Of a DNA stretch of 64,000 bases, positions 1 through 10,107 are shown one piece after another. Under the pieces are notes generated by a model, which saw only the letters and a list, made by a program, of their open reading frames with translations, made no database searches and was not told the DNA's origin. Source of the stretch: Schizophyllum amplum. Lineage: Eukaryota > Basidiomycota > Agaricomycetes > Agaricales > Schizophyllaceae. The stretch is taken from positions 1,108,608 to 1,172,607 of the forward strand of contig VDMD01000007.1 of assembly GCA_007026445.1 (NCBI GenBank), given 5' to 3'. The stretch's first letter is position 1; every line of letters starts with the position of its first letter. A program made the translations under genes and the position numbers.

Positions 1-1996
1 CTGGGGTCTGTCGTCTGGCTCATCGTCCGCTCGTGCCACAAATCGTAATGCGATGTCGCGAATGCTGTCCGAGGGGTTGCTTTTGACAGCGTCCCAGAGC
101 TGCCGCGTCGACGGGAACTCGGGATCAGCTGGCGGCGACGATGTGACATCGGAGCAGTCGGACTCGCGACATTGAGGAAGACCACGAGATGCAGAGACAG
201 GACCGAGCTGATAGGAAGTGGTCGCCCGGCGCCGCTTCCTCTCCAGAGCCGGCTTCAAGAGTGGGTGGTATTGTGGGGGTTTCTGGTACTTGCGCATCGA
301 CATGTCGTTGTGGCGTCGGACAGCTGGAAGCCTGTGCATCGAAGCCGAAGGCGCGCTATGCCAGGACACGATGTTCGGGATGCGCTTCGAGAGCGCGAAG
401 AAACTGAGAAAACGTGAGAGGCTGTTCTGGCAGCACATCGTAACACTCACTTGCGGCGGGATCCCGAGCTATATACTACTTCTGCGCCATTTGCAGACTT
501 ATAGTAGCCATGGCTGCCGTTCATAGTGGTTGGGAACATGTTTGGCGTAGTAATATGCGCAGTGAAGGGCTCAGGAAATGGGAGGAGGGACTAGATGGAG
601 GGATTCCCGGCGAATATCTGTTCAATTATAAACAATAACTTGTGTCCTCATCGAAATATATGGCTCATTGTTCCTCATCTGGGCTGTTGTCCGTGCAGGC
701 TCATCGTTGGAGCGACAGTGCGTGCGGCCGCATTGCATGACCAGCGAGAAGCGCGCTCGAGTAGTAAGCGATTGCGAGCGCGGGACATCCTACGAGGGCT
801 TCAATGCCGGATCTCTAAAGTGTGAAGAAAGAGCAAGCTTGCCTGAGTAGCCCGACAATGGCGACCAAATAGCGACAGCCTCTCGAGCCTGAAGCGCAGG
901 TTACATAACTCAGGGCTCACTAGGGAGCTATAAGCATGCGACCGCAGACCTGCGCGGACAGAAGTGGCGACATACCGTGGCACTGATCAAATAGACGGTC
1001 AAAGCTCCAGACCAGTCCCAAACCAGAACAATAGCAGGCTGACCGAGCAAAACACGTGACGGACACTGAGTTGACTACATAAGGCCTCCCATCCCGTTGT
1101 GACTCTTCGTTCCACGTCTCGTCGGGGACTGCGACCAGGACGGGCATTCAAGGAGCTCCGGGCACGGGCCAGAGGATAGCACCTTGGTGCGACTCCTCCG
1201 GCCTGCGCAGTCTGGGTGTGGAGTGTACTGAGGTTTGCGTTAACTGGGGTGGCGGTAACTGCACGCCTCTGAATCTGCTTGCTGTCATGGCGAGTGGTGA
1301 AAGAGGCGTGTGGCGACGAGGCGATGGCGCCCCTCGGCTTCGGCCGAGGTCTTTTTTGCGCAAGGGCATGTCTAACCCTAACCCTATGTAAGCGCGCGTT
1401 CCCAGAGTGGCCATTGTTCTTGTTACGGCGATCTCACCATGTCTTCAACCTTCACTATTGCCCTTGTCTCTGAACGAAGCCGAACTTCGATATCTTCTCA
1501 CACTCTCATAATAATCATCCCCCATAAGTTCCTCACGCGCATTCCAGGCGCCTTCGGCGCGTTGGCCGTCTTATCTCGGGCGATTGTCTTCGGAACTCTG
1601 GCATGAGGTACGCCTGCCCGCTATCCCTCCCGGCCCTTACTTGTGTAGCTCAAGCAAGCCGATAGGTCCTGTCAAACTGCTCCGCCGAAGCCGTACTTAA
1701 TTCGGCGAAGGCTTGTCGAGCTTTCCGCGACATTGTCGCGGACCGTAACCTTCACGCCGTTAAGGGATATCTCATACTTATGAATATTTGCATATCTTCC
1801 AGTCGAGACAGAAAGACAGCTTCGTCGTTATGACTCTGCGCGTGGCCGAGTCCGACTTTAATGATTGGACGGTCGTCGAGCTGACAGTGACAAATTGGCA
1901 CCCAGTAGCTGAGCCAAGTATCGTTATCCAGTCTACGTGCGATTTTGCATTAAGTACCCAGCGGAGATAGCAGGGACAGAAACGAAAAGTACGATC
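1..1996. other. No gene recognised; short telomere-like tract
   Basis: Short overlapping open frames occur on both strands, but none resembles a known protein or joins into a convincing spliced gene. At about 1372-1385 there is a 14-base tract made of slightly more than two units of CCCTAA, the complement of the common fungal telomere repeat TTAGGG. It is far too short to be a functional telomere. It could be an interstitial relic or chance. Confidence 0.4.
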
Positions 1997-3964
1997 CTAC
2001 ATCCCCATCATCTGCGAGCGACTCTCTGCCACCATGTTCGCCACTCTTTCCTGAGCCGCCGCGAGGTCCTCCAACCGCGACGTGCCACTGGCAATGCCAA
2101 GCTGCATCTCTGTCAACCTTGCGGCGACATCCAGCGCCTCCAGTTCCATCACGCAAATCCCGCTTACGTGCTCGCACAGCGGGGACATCCCGTCCTCCCA
2201 GACTGCAACGATGGTCCCCATACGCTTACCACCGTTGTACTCGCCAGCGATCTCCACAATCTGCCGCTCGTGTCGATTAGAGAGGTGGACGTATAACATA
2301 TAGTGGTAGCGCCGGTCTGGGTCGACAAGTTTGATGTCCTCGATGATGGCGCGTGCATTCCTGCGCACCTGGGCAGCACAAAGTCTTCCGATGAAGTCCA
2401 TATCGCGTGCAGAGGTCCGTCCTACGTGCGCGTCATTATGAGATCCGACAAAATCGTGAGCTTGTCACTTACCAACAAGCGTGTCGCACACCTTCCGATG
2501 GCATTGGCGCCAGTGTACCCTTTGGCACTGGATGGAGCAATAGACAGCGTCCCAGCAATTGCTGCATCGGAGGAGTTTGGTCGTATCCGCTTCCCTGCAG
2601 CACTTTCCACTACCGTCCTATGCCTACGTGTCAGAACGAGCATAATGTATTAGAACTTGTATCCTTACCTGATCTGGGCAACATCCTAGACAGTGCTGCC
2701 TTGATATCCTTCGCTCTACTTGCGTGCTTTCGAGGAGAGGATATCGAGCCTGGTACATGGCGACTAGGTCCACGAACATCGGATTCGTCTCGTATAGCTC
2801 GGATGCCTTCTCTACTACCTCGGCGCCATGTTTCTTGTGGAATGCGGCGAGCACTCGCCAAGAGACGAAGCCGCGGAAGACGATGATCAATGCAGTGGAT
2901 AGCCTCTTTTGGTACGACTCGGCGATCATATCAGAGGTAGGCGGAGCGATGGTGGCCATTCGAATGAGGACGTCGATAGCGCCGTGCTCGATGGACAATT
3001 CCAATGCACGATAGCTAGACGCGCTGGTCCATAGCTGCTCCAAGTACCGGCAGGCGTAGAAGACGGCCCTCCAGGCCTTCATCTCCAGGGCGTAAGAGAG
3101 ACTTTCGATAACGGCGACGACATCCTTGCTTGACACAATGGAGGGGGCGAGCTCTGGGATATCGTCGACGAGGTTGCTGGCGACATAATACAAGTTCTCT
3201 AGCGCCTCGTAGTCGTCCGGCGTTCGAATGGACTGCGAGCTCTGTCTTATGCACCGACAAAGTCTACGAGGATCTCGTTTGGTGGCTTGCAGAAGGGCCT
3301 TGCTGACAATGTCCGGCATGTTGCCATCTGGCGGCACCGGAAGCGATACGCAGAGAGCGGCGACCCAGTCCAATATCTGTGACTGTAGCGTCCCACTCGG
3401 TTCTTCGGTGTACCGGTGGAAGTTCACCCAAACATCGCAGGCGTAATCCGCTATCCGGGTAGTCGGTACGAATTCAACGATGCGGTCGGTGCCGATGAGG
3501 GGCTTCAACACGGCGTCTATGATAGACAGAATTACGAGGATGACATCGAGATTATATCTGGGATCAGAGACCCGCTGAACGTTCTTGTTCATCGGATGTA
3601 GGAACTCGATCCAGTCGAGCGCAGCTGGAGCAGCGGCGGCGTACAGAGAGTCCCAGATACGCGAGGGATACGGAGACAGCTTGGTGTCGAAGAGCGCACT
3701 GCACATCACCCCAAAGCGCTTGAGCTCATGTCGCGCATTGTAGGTGGCTGAAGGCGGGAGGGGTAGAGGCGGCTGATTCGGCTTCCTCTGCGGGGGTCCT
3801 TCATCGAAGCCTCGAAAGAGACGTCCGCGCGCGAGTGCAGCCTTCAACTTCGCAAGGGCAGCTTGTGGCGAAAGAGTCGTCGGCCTCCCTTCTGTCATAT
3901 TCATGAACAGTTCCATGAGGTCCGAGAGTTCGCTGGGTTCATGTGAGGCAGACATGACACTCAA
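1997..3964 (-). CDS. MYND-type zinc-finger protein
   Basis: Three exons are proposed: 3964-2669, 2617-2473 and 2421-1997, giving 621 residues. Both introns are 51 nt. The long first exon (432 codons) is largely helical and resembles the N-terminal region common in basidiomycete MYND proteins. The finger becomes visible only after splicing. The end of exon 1 supplies CLGC, and exon 2 supplies CSNC, a YC-x3-C step, then QRVHW and H-x3-C, which is the MYND zinc-ligand order. Exon 3 is a C-terminal tail of about 140 residues. MYND domains bind zinc and usually mediate protein-protein contacts, often in chromatin or signalling; the partner here is unknown. The acceptor of intron 1 is placed at 2618 because the alternative 6 nt upstream gives an immediate stop. 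The gene is transcribed divergently from the Pol III subunit gene, with 114 bp between the two starts. Confidence 0.85.
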
Positions 3965-4078
3965 CTTTGAGAGGGATGACGGGGTTGTGGGAAATATTCG
4001 TATGCTTTTCGCGCACGTGCAAAATTACCCAATTCGGAAGTCCTTGTTCTTTTTTCTTACCAAACAGCAGCAAAGACG

Positions 4079-4655
4079 ATGCTCTTCTGCCCAACTTGTG
4101 CGAACTTGCTCATCATCTCATCGGATACGGGATACAACAAATGGTCCTGCAATACGTGTCCGTATGAGTTCCCGATAGCAAAGCAGGTCCGTGCATCCCC
4201 TGAGCCATATCGCTTCGCCTGCCTTGCTTCTTCATGCTCAATACCGCTGACTTCCAGATGACCTCCCGAACGCGGATGAAGCGGAAGGAGGTCGACGACG
4301 TCTTTGGCGGTGACGAGCAGTGGAAGCATGCGCAGTCGACAATGGGTAAGCGGATCCGTCAAGGAGCTCTGCTCCCTCATCCAATAATCTGCCTTCCCCC
4401 CCACAGCACAATGCGAAGTATGCAGTCACGAACGCGCGTATTTCTACCAGCTGCAGATTCGATCCGCAGACGAACCGATGACGACGTGTGAGCATCCGTT
4501 TCGTCGTGTTCTCATGATTCACCCAACTAACTCTGCCGAATCGATTCTGCCATACAGTCTACAGGTCCGTTCGATTATATTCAAATTTCTGTGCTGCAGG
4601 AAGACTGACTGGACACAGGTGTGCTGCGTGCGGCAATCGTTGGAGAGAAGGCTAG
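4079..4655 (+). CDS. RPC11: RNA polymerase III subunit C11 (RPC11/POLR3K)
   Basis: Five exons are proposed: 4079-4186, 4258-4345, 4407-4487, 4558-4564 and 4619-4655, giving 106 residues, close to the 108 of human POLR3K. The protein starts MLFCPTCANLL, the first zinc ribbon, whose second pair is CNTC in exon 1. A KRKEVDDVFGG linker follows. The second, TFIIS-like ribbon has CEVC, then the signature RSADEPMTTF, then RCAAC and a final NRWREG. The DE of RSADEP is the acidic pair that stimulates RNA 3' cleavage in the Pol III active site. C11 acts in transcript cleavage, termination and reinitiation at tRNA and 5S genes. Exon 4 is only 7 nt and is needed to encode the FYR junction of TTFYRC. The gene converges on the Erv41 gene, with 236 bp between their ends. 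Confidence 0.95.
4558..4564 (+). other. RPC11: 7-nt microexon of RPC11
   Basis: The bases TCTACAG lie between an acceptor ending ATACAG (4552-4557) and a donor starting GTCCGT (4565). Splicing ACGACGT | TCTACAG | GTGTGC gives T-T-F-Y-R-C, matching the invariant MTTFYKC stretch of the family. Reading without it loses the codons for F-Y-R and shifts the frame. Confidence 0.8.
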
Positions 4656-4891
4656 CGTGCGGAGGTCTATCTTTCTCTCGACAATCGTACGCGCAGGCAG
4701 TCTTGCGCATCACAAGCGGTCCCGGGGCTCAGATCGTCCATGTATCCTCGATTGCCCACTCCAGTTAAATAGGAAAGCAAAGCATATATAACCTACAACT
4801 ACACTGGGGTACGCTCGCAAGCAGCCATCGTCCCACTCCCGCCAGCGCTCCTACACCTAAGACACGCCCCATCGAGCACTGAAAGACCACC

Positions 4892-6783
4892 TCAATCGTC
4901 CTTCTTGGGCGGATGCGTATGCTGTGCTTGCGCGAAGCTCCCACCCTGCGGGTTCGGTGTCGGCGGGAAGACGTCGTATGATGGTTGCGGCGACAGATGC
5001 TGTGGAGGTGGCCCGTACGGGGTGGTGCTCGCGTACTGCCCACCCGGAGACGGAACGTACGGGCTCGCGCCCGCAGACGCAACGTACGGACTCGCGGGAG
5101 CATACGGGCTCGCAGGGTACTCGCCCGCCGCGCCGCTCAAATTGCTCGACTGCCGCCGCACACCGCCCGGCGGGCCAAACGTGCTGCCGCCCGAGGGCGT
5201 CCGCGGTCCAAATGAGGGCGCAAATGGCGAGCTGACATAGGGCGATGCTGGTGTCCCGACATAGGGCGACGGGGGTGCGCCGCCAACGTACGGGGACGCG
5301 GGATTGCTGCCGCCGTATGTGCCTGCGCCCTCGACGGCCCAGCCGGAGCCCTGCCGGACGACGCGGGATCGGGCGCGGAGCTCGCTGCCGCCGAATTTGG
5401 CGCGGAGGCCGACTTTGGCGCCGCTGGCTTCCGCGGTGTCGAGGGCGGGGCCGCCGTCGTTACCGGTGACGACCTCGACTGCGCGAGTGGTGACACGTAG
5501 GGCGTAGGACACACAGACAAAGACGCCGCCCACGACGCCAACGATGCGAATGATGAGCTGTACAAGCGACGTGGTGCGCTGGTGGATCGTGATGCCGAGG
5601 GGGTCGAGATCGAACTTGAAGAATATACCGGGTGTGGCCGTGTTGTGCTCGAACTGCTTTTTGTAGTGAGTGACGCTGTATTGGTTCGTGCTGAGTGGTG
5701 TGGAGCGGGGGGCAATGTAGGTGGTGGGGACGACGTGGAGATAGTACTGGTAGGCCATGAACGCTGAGGTGATATGAGCATGCGAAGGAACGGTGGAAGG
5801 ACGTGACTACGTACGATCCTTCGCCACCTCGAACGTGTAGTCGAGGGGTTGGACGATGTCGGGGAAGTGGGGGCCGAAGGAGAATTCGGAGATGACGTGC
5901 GTGAGGTTCATGACTGCGATTCGTAAGTCCGACGCAGAGGGAAAGGAGGGCCGCACGCACGCTTGTGATCAGCGTGTTCTCTGCTTGCATATCCATGTCC
6001 GGCAGTGGTGATGTGGAGGTTTGCTATGCGTGGTTTTAGGCTAGGCTCGTGAACGCCGCGCAACGGGACGCACCTGTAACCTTCTTGACCTCGAGCGAGC
6101 CCCAGATGCGACATGCGCTTCCGTGAGCCTCGTAGTTGTAGGTAGGAGGGAACAAGTCCTTCCCCTTGCCGCCAAAGATCCCGGAGAACAGTCCGCGTGA
6201 CTTACGGCCTTGCGAGACAGCCTGACGCGCGGAGAGGGCCTTCGAGTGCTCCCTTCGGAGTGTTCAGTGGTGGAGATGCACCGTAGTCTGGTGTACGCAC
6301 TTGAGCTTCGTCGCCTGTCCGACGTCGAACTTGGTCTGGGGGGATATGAACAGATGATCGGGGGCTAGACGCGTGCTTCGCTTACCCCGTCCCGGCGCAG
6401 ACCATGGTTGCTGAGGAAGAGCCGATCCCCCACTGCATCGCGCAGATCAACACTGAGGACTAAAAATAATTTTCAGTCAGGTATCGCATGTGGGGGGAAG
6501 CTAGACACGCACATCTGCAGGGCATGTTCACGACCAGGTCGACATTGACGTTCATGAAGTCCGACGCGGCCCTGTCTACGCTAAATTCGTAGTCTGGCCA
6601 GCCCCAGATGTACTCCGAGATATCGTTGAGGACCAGCACGAAGCACAGAAGGCCGACGAAGAGCGTCAGGAATCCCCGGGATTCCGACCGCGTCTTGTAG
6701 GTGCCGGGAAGCTTGGGGAAGGCGTCCAGCTTGGCGAGGCCAGGCGGGAGCGTCTCCTCCAGCTTGTCAATAATGGCCGCCAT
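4892..6783 (-). CDS. ERV41: Erv41/ERGIC2-type ER-Golgi cargo receptor
   Basis: Seven exons are proposed: 6783-6513, 6459-6386, 6335-6301, 6252-6074, 6023-5961, 5913-5815 and 5763-4892, giving 530 residues. All six introns are 47-53 nt and all junctions stay in phase. The start MAAIID is followed by the family motif LDAFPKLPGTY and a first membrane segment at about residues 35-55. A long lumenal domain includes VNMPCRFLSVDL. The PGIFFKFDLDPL motif precedes the second membrane segment (LIIRIVGVVGGVFVCVSYAL). Erv41 pairs with Erv46 in COPII vesicles and helps return ER residents and select cargo. The cytosolic tail is unusually long and rich in Pro/Ser/Tyr, with repeated SPYV units (ASPYV, PSPYV). 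It ends in KKDD, a canonical dilysine COPI retrieval signal. A GAC trinucleotide run lies immediately 5' of the start codon. An open frame continues upstream of 6783, but homology supports this start. Confidence 0.93.
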
Positions 6784-6806
6784 CGTCGTCGTCGTCGTCG
6801 TCGTCC
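6784..6806. repeat. GAC/GTC trinucleotide run in the ERV41 leader
   Basis: About eight GTC units (plus strand) abut the ERV41 start codon. On the transcribed strand this is a GAC run in the 5' leader, a likely length-variable microsatellite. Confidence 0.8.
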
Positions 6807-7051
6807 GCGAGCCCGCCGTCGCTGGAGACAATAGAATGAGCAGCCAAGGTGCAAGGATATTGTGAGTGCGGCGGGGCGCGACACGTCGACAGGGGTACAC
6901 GTGATACGTCACCCAAATATCGGTCACGCGTCCCGCTGAACGCGTGTAGCCTTTTTCTTCGGGCGACTCGCGCAAGGCCTGCCCGGCATTTCTCCTCAGG
7001 ACTGTTGATTTCTCCGAGGAAGTCAGTCGTTGGATCACACTGGAAACAGTC

Positions 7052-7959
7052 ATGTCAGAGAATGGGGGCGACGATGCGCCTCTACCAGCGCCGATTACGA
7101 GCAGGAACCGGGAGCCGCGCTCACGCGCCGCTTCGCTTGTCCGTGCAGCACGTTCGGCGACAAGTTCGCGGTCCCGCTCCAGAGCATCCTCCCTGACGTC
7201 CATCGATCTTACCGACGATACCTCATCCGCGGTCTCTGCAATATCTAGCAAGAAGAGGAAGCGGCAACCAACCACTCGCACGGGACGCCCCAAACGGTCC
7301 AGGAGAATTACCGCAGAGACACCCGATGCGGACATTGCCTTCGCAGCGGAGGGAGCCTCTGAAATTGCGGGGCCGTCTGGTCTCTCTGCAGAAGTGTCTT
7401 CGAGCAACGCCGTATTCGACCTGTCCTTCGGGTCCGGGGACGGGGATGAAGTACACCCACTGCCAGCGCAGCCGGATGACTACGATGAAGTAGAAACGCT
7501 CCCGGACATAGGCCTTGGAACGCCTCCTCCAGCTGATTCGTCTAACAAGGGGAAGGGGAAGCAACGCGCTATCGCGACACCCGAGCCCAGCGAGACCGAC
7601 GCACCCGGTGCAGCGACAGTAGACGCGCCGCCGCCATCACCCAAGGCGCAAACATCCCTCGCCGAGTACACTTGTCCTATTTGCTTCTTTGCGCCGACGA
7701 ATGCGACACTTACCCCCTGCGGACATATCTGCTGCGGTAGCTGTCTCTTCACTGCTGTCAAGACGGCGATGATACGTTCTGCGCATACGCCGGAAGGCCT
7801 CGAGGCACGGTGAGAGATGACCGCTTCATCCGCTGATATTCTGGCTGAATCAGCTCTTCCAGGTGCCCGGTCTGCCGTGCCGTCATTCCAGGCTGGGACG
7901 GCTACGGCGGAGGAGTCATCGGTTTGAAGTTGCGGTCGAAAGTCACCATCGATGTATAG
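7052..7959 (+). CDS. C-terminal RING-finger protein, possible SUMO-targeted E3 (Slx8/RNF4-like)
   Basis: Two exons, 7052-7809 and 7863-7959, encode 284 residues. The RING lies at the C-terminus and is split by the 53-nt intron. CPIC, then TPCGHICCGSC, come from exon 1, and the final CPVC from exon 2, fitting a C3HC4 RING that recruits an E2. The long N-terminal part is Ser/Arg-rich and disordered, with a KKRKR nuclear signal. It has two short hydrophobic-acidic stretches, SIDLTDD and VFDLSFG, that look like SUMO-interaction motifs. That layout is typical of SUMO-targeted ubiquitin ligases. The RING assignment is firm; the STUbL assignment is inference from layout. The gene is divergent from ERV41 and convergent with the F-box-like gene at 8069-9784, with 109 bp between their ends. 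Confidence 0.85.
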
Positions 7960-8068
7960 GGCGTGTCCGACGAAGAAAGTTCTGACACTCGCAAAATCCT
8001 CCGACAGTGAAATTAACTCGATAAGTACAGTACACTAACGCTACGCCATAATTATGAAGCTTAGAGGC

Positions 8069-9784
8069 CTAGTCTTGGAACTTAGCAAGCCTTGCCTCCA
8101 GTATCCTGTCCCACACCGCCTTCGACTTCGTTTGCACCGACACGAGAGTCTCAGGAGGGAACACGCTCGCAAGGAACGCACCCGCTCTCTCCACTGCCCC
8201 ATCCTCCGCCTCCGTTTCCAGCACATAGAGCGACACACGCCGATCCAGCATCTGTTCCTCCTCGGCGACCTCCAACGGTGCCGGCACCTCCGTCATATCC
8301 AGCGCTGTAAAGGTCACCAGCTCCAGCCGCGGACACCTCCGCGCGAGCGGGGCCAGCGCCTGGAGTGTTCCGCAGTGCATGCCGGTTTGGGGTTGAGCCT
8401 GACCTTCAAGTTCAAGTGTTATGACCGGTGGCGTCACAAAGTATATCTCGACCAGCTTGGGCCACGCTTCCGTCATCAGGTCGACCGCACCGTCGACGTC
8501 CGCGTCCTCGTGAAGGATCCCGATCGCCGCCGTCTCGATGTTGGGAAAGACGAGGAGGTCCGCGAACAGCTCGCTCGCGGGGAGCGTGTCGACCACACCC
8601 GTCGTGACGCTCAGCCTCGTGAGGTAGTCCGGGTCGCACGTCGCGCGAACGGCGGCGTAGAAGTCGAGTGCAGCCGCCTGGTCGTCATTCTCGTTGCTCC
8701 AGCCCATGACAGAGAGCTCGTCGAGGCGGAGCATCTCCGTGGAGAGCTTGCGGAGGAGGAGCGCGGCGCTGTGCAGGTCGTCCGGGGCGCCGATGCGGAA
8801 CGTGCGCAGGGCGCGGAACCCGGGGGCGGGGGCGGCCTTGCTCGCGGTCATGGGCTCCTCGCCGACGCCCGCGAGCGAGAGCGACTCGAGGGACTCGAGC
8901 TCGCGCAGGACGGGGAGGATTGCCAGCTCGGGGTCCACCTCGAGGGTGAGGATGCGCACCCGCGACAGCGGGAAGAGCGTGCCGAGGCAATGCCGCTGTT
9001 CAAGGTCGCATATATGGATCACGGAGGCGACTGGCTCGTGCCGGATTTTGTCGGCGCGGGCGAGGAACTCGGGTCGAATCGACAGGGCGCGGAAGAAGTG
9101 GTCGAGGTGGTCGCCCCCGTAGAGGCTGTGCAGGTTCGGGAGCAGGGGGCCGCACTGGAGGGCAGCCTTGAGGAGGCTATGGTCGATGGAGACGTACCCG
9201 GCGTCGTCTGGCAGCGTGCTGTCGTCCAGATCCTTGATACGGGACGCGTAGACCTGCAGCCTCTTCCACTCCGCGTCCGACAACGTATAATCCATCTTGA
9301 ACGTCTTCGTATTGCCATCATACACCTGCTTGCTGCCGTCGACGGTGAGGAGCTGGGGTGGAGTAAGCTCGACTGTGCCACAAAACGACCGAGGCGAACT
9401 CACCTTGAAATCCAGTTGAGTAGCTGGTATGCCCGCGACCCTGATCGATACATGGTCCCGGAGTACGACGCGCGATAGGACGCGAAACAGCGGGACAAGA
9501 TTGCTCTGGCTCTCCCAAAGCACGTCTAGGGCGATAGCGCCGAGGAAGCGAGAGGCGACGGTGAGTGGCACAAGCGCGCGGTTGCCCGCGGTTTCTTGCA
9601 ACTGCTGCATGATCGGGAGCATGAGCTCAGGGATCGAGGCTACGTGGGCGCCTGCGGTGTATTTCGTGCATTCCGGACGTGGCCGGGGGCTGAATATGCT
9701 GTTGGTGGCACGGCGCTTATGGGTGTTGGCGACGTGTTCGGCGCGCAAGCGCTCTGACAGCACTTTCTCTCTCGGTTTCGTCAT
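8069..9784 (-). CDS. F-box-like protein, copy 1 (intact)
   Basis: One frame of 571 codons contains a probable in-frame 51-nt intron at 9403-9353 (GTGAGT to CCCCAG). Its position matches the conserved phase-0 intron of the other copies, so the mature protein would be about 554 residues. The N-terminal third has the degenerate F-box core of this family (IPELMLPIMQQLQ, then ALDVLWESQ and a LVPLF stretch). F-boxes usually dock a protein onto Skp1 in an SCF ubiquitin ligase. The rest carries irregular leucine-rich segments and the family end block (LARRCPRLELV, then FLASVFPPETL). The target is unknown. This is the most divergent intact copy in the window. A 474-codon frame opposite it is a shadow. 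Confidence 0.8.
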   Translation of the reverse strand: MTKPREKVLSERLRAEHVANTHKRRATNSIFSPRPRPECTKYTAGAHVASIPELMLPIMQQLQETAGNRALVPLTVASRFLGAIALDVLWESQSNLVPLFRVLSRVVLRDHVSIRVAGIPATQLDFKVSSPRSFCGTVELTPPQLLTVDGSKQVYDGNTKTFKMDYTLSDAEWKRLQVYASRIKDLDDSTLPDDAGYVSIDHSLLKAALQCGPLLPNLHSLYGGDHLDHFFRALSIRPEFLARADKIRHEPVASVIHICDLEQRHCLGTLFPLSRVRILTLEVDPELAILPVLRELESLESLSLAGVGEEPMTASKAAPAPGFRALRTFRIGAPDDLHSAALLLRKLSTEMLRLDELSVMGWSNENDDQAAALDFYAAVRATCDPDYLTRLSVTTGVVDTLPASELFADLLVFPNIETAAIGILHEDADVDGAVDLMTEAWPKLVEIYFVTPPVITLELEGQAQPQTGMHCGTLQALAPLARRCPRLELVTFTALDMTEVPAPLEVAEEEQMLDRRVSLYVLETEAEDGAVERAGAFLASVFPPETLVSVQTKSKAVWDRILEARLAKFQD

Positions 9785-10107
9785 GTCCTGCAGAGGTGTG
9801 CTGAGGATACAGGTGCCGATGAGGGTAGGAGAGTGGGCGTCTGCATGGTGACACCCGGCGCTTTATATATGGTCGGAAGGTCATAAAAGGTCATGCCCAA
9901 ATTGGAAGACAAAAGACCGGTTGTGGACACAGCTCCGGTAGTCCCGGTGCTGCGCCCATTGTGTGTGACTCGGGCAGTGCAGGAACGTTTGGGCCCTAGT
10001 GCATCGATCAGTGGAATATTGATGTGCTCAGTGCTGATTCAGTGCACGGTCGCCGGTCGGAACAATGAGAGGAGGACAATGAGCGGCGTCCAAAACTTTC
10101 ATTGTTA
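9785..10107. other. Intergenic, 5' region of F-box-like copy 1
   Basis: No gene is seen. The stretch holds the presumed promoter of copy 1 and the 3' flank of the damaged copy 2. Confidence 0.5.

Noticed and set aside
5137..5781. 214-codon minus-strand frame overlapping ERV41
   Set aside because: Shifted reading of the Pro/Ser-rich tail; the Erv41 frame is supported by motifs and splice phases.
8054..9478. 474-codon plus-strand frame
   Set aside because: It lies opposite F-box-like copy 1, is Arg/Glu/Val-rich with no domain, and follows from the codon use of the real minus-strand gene.
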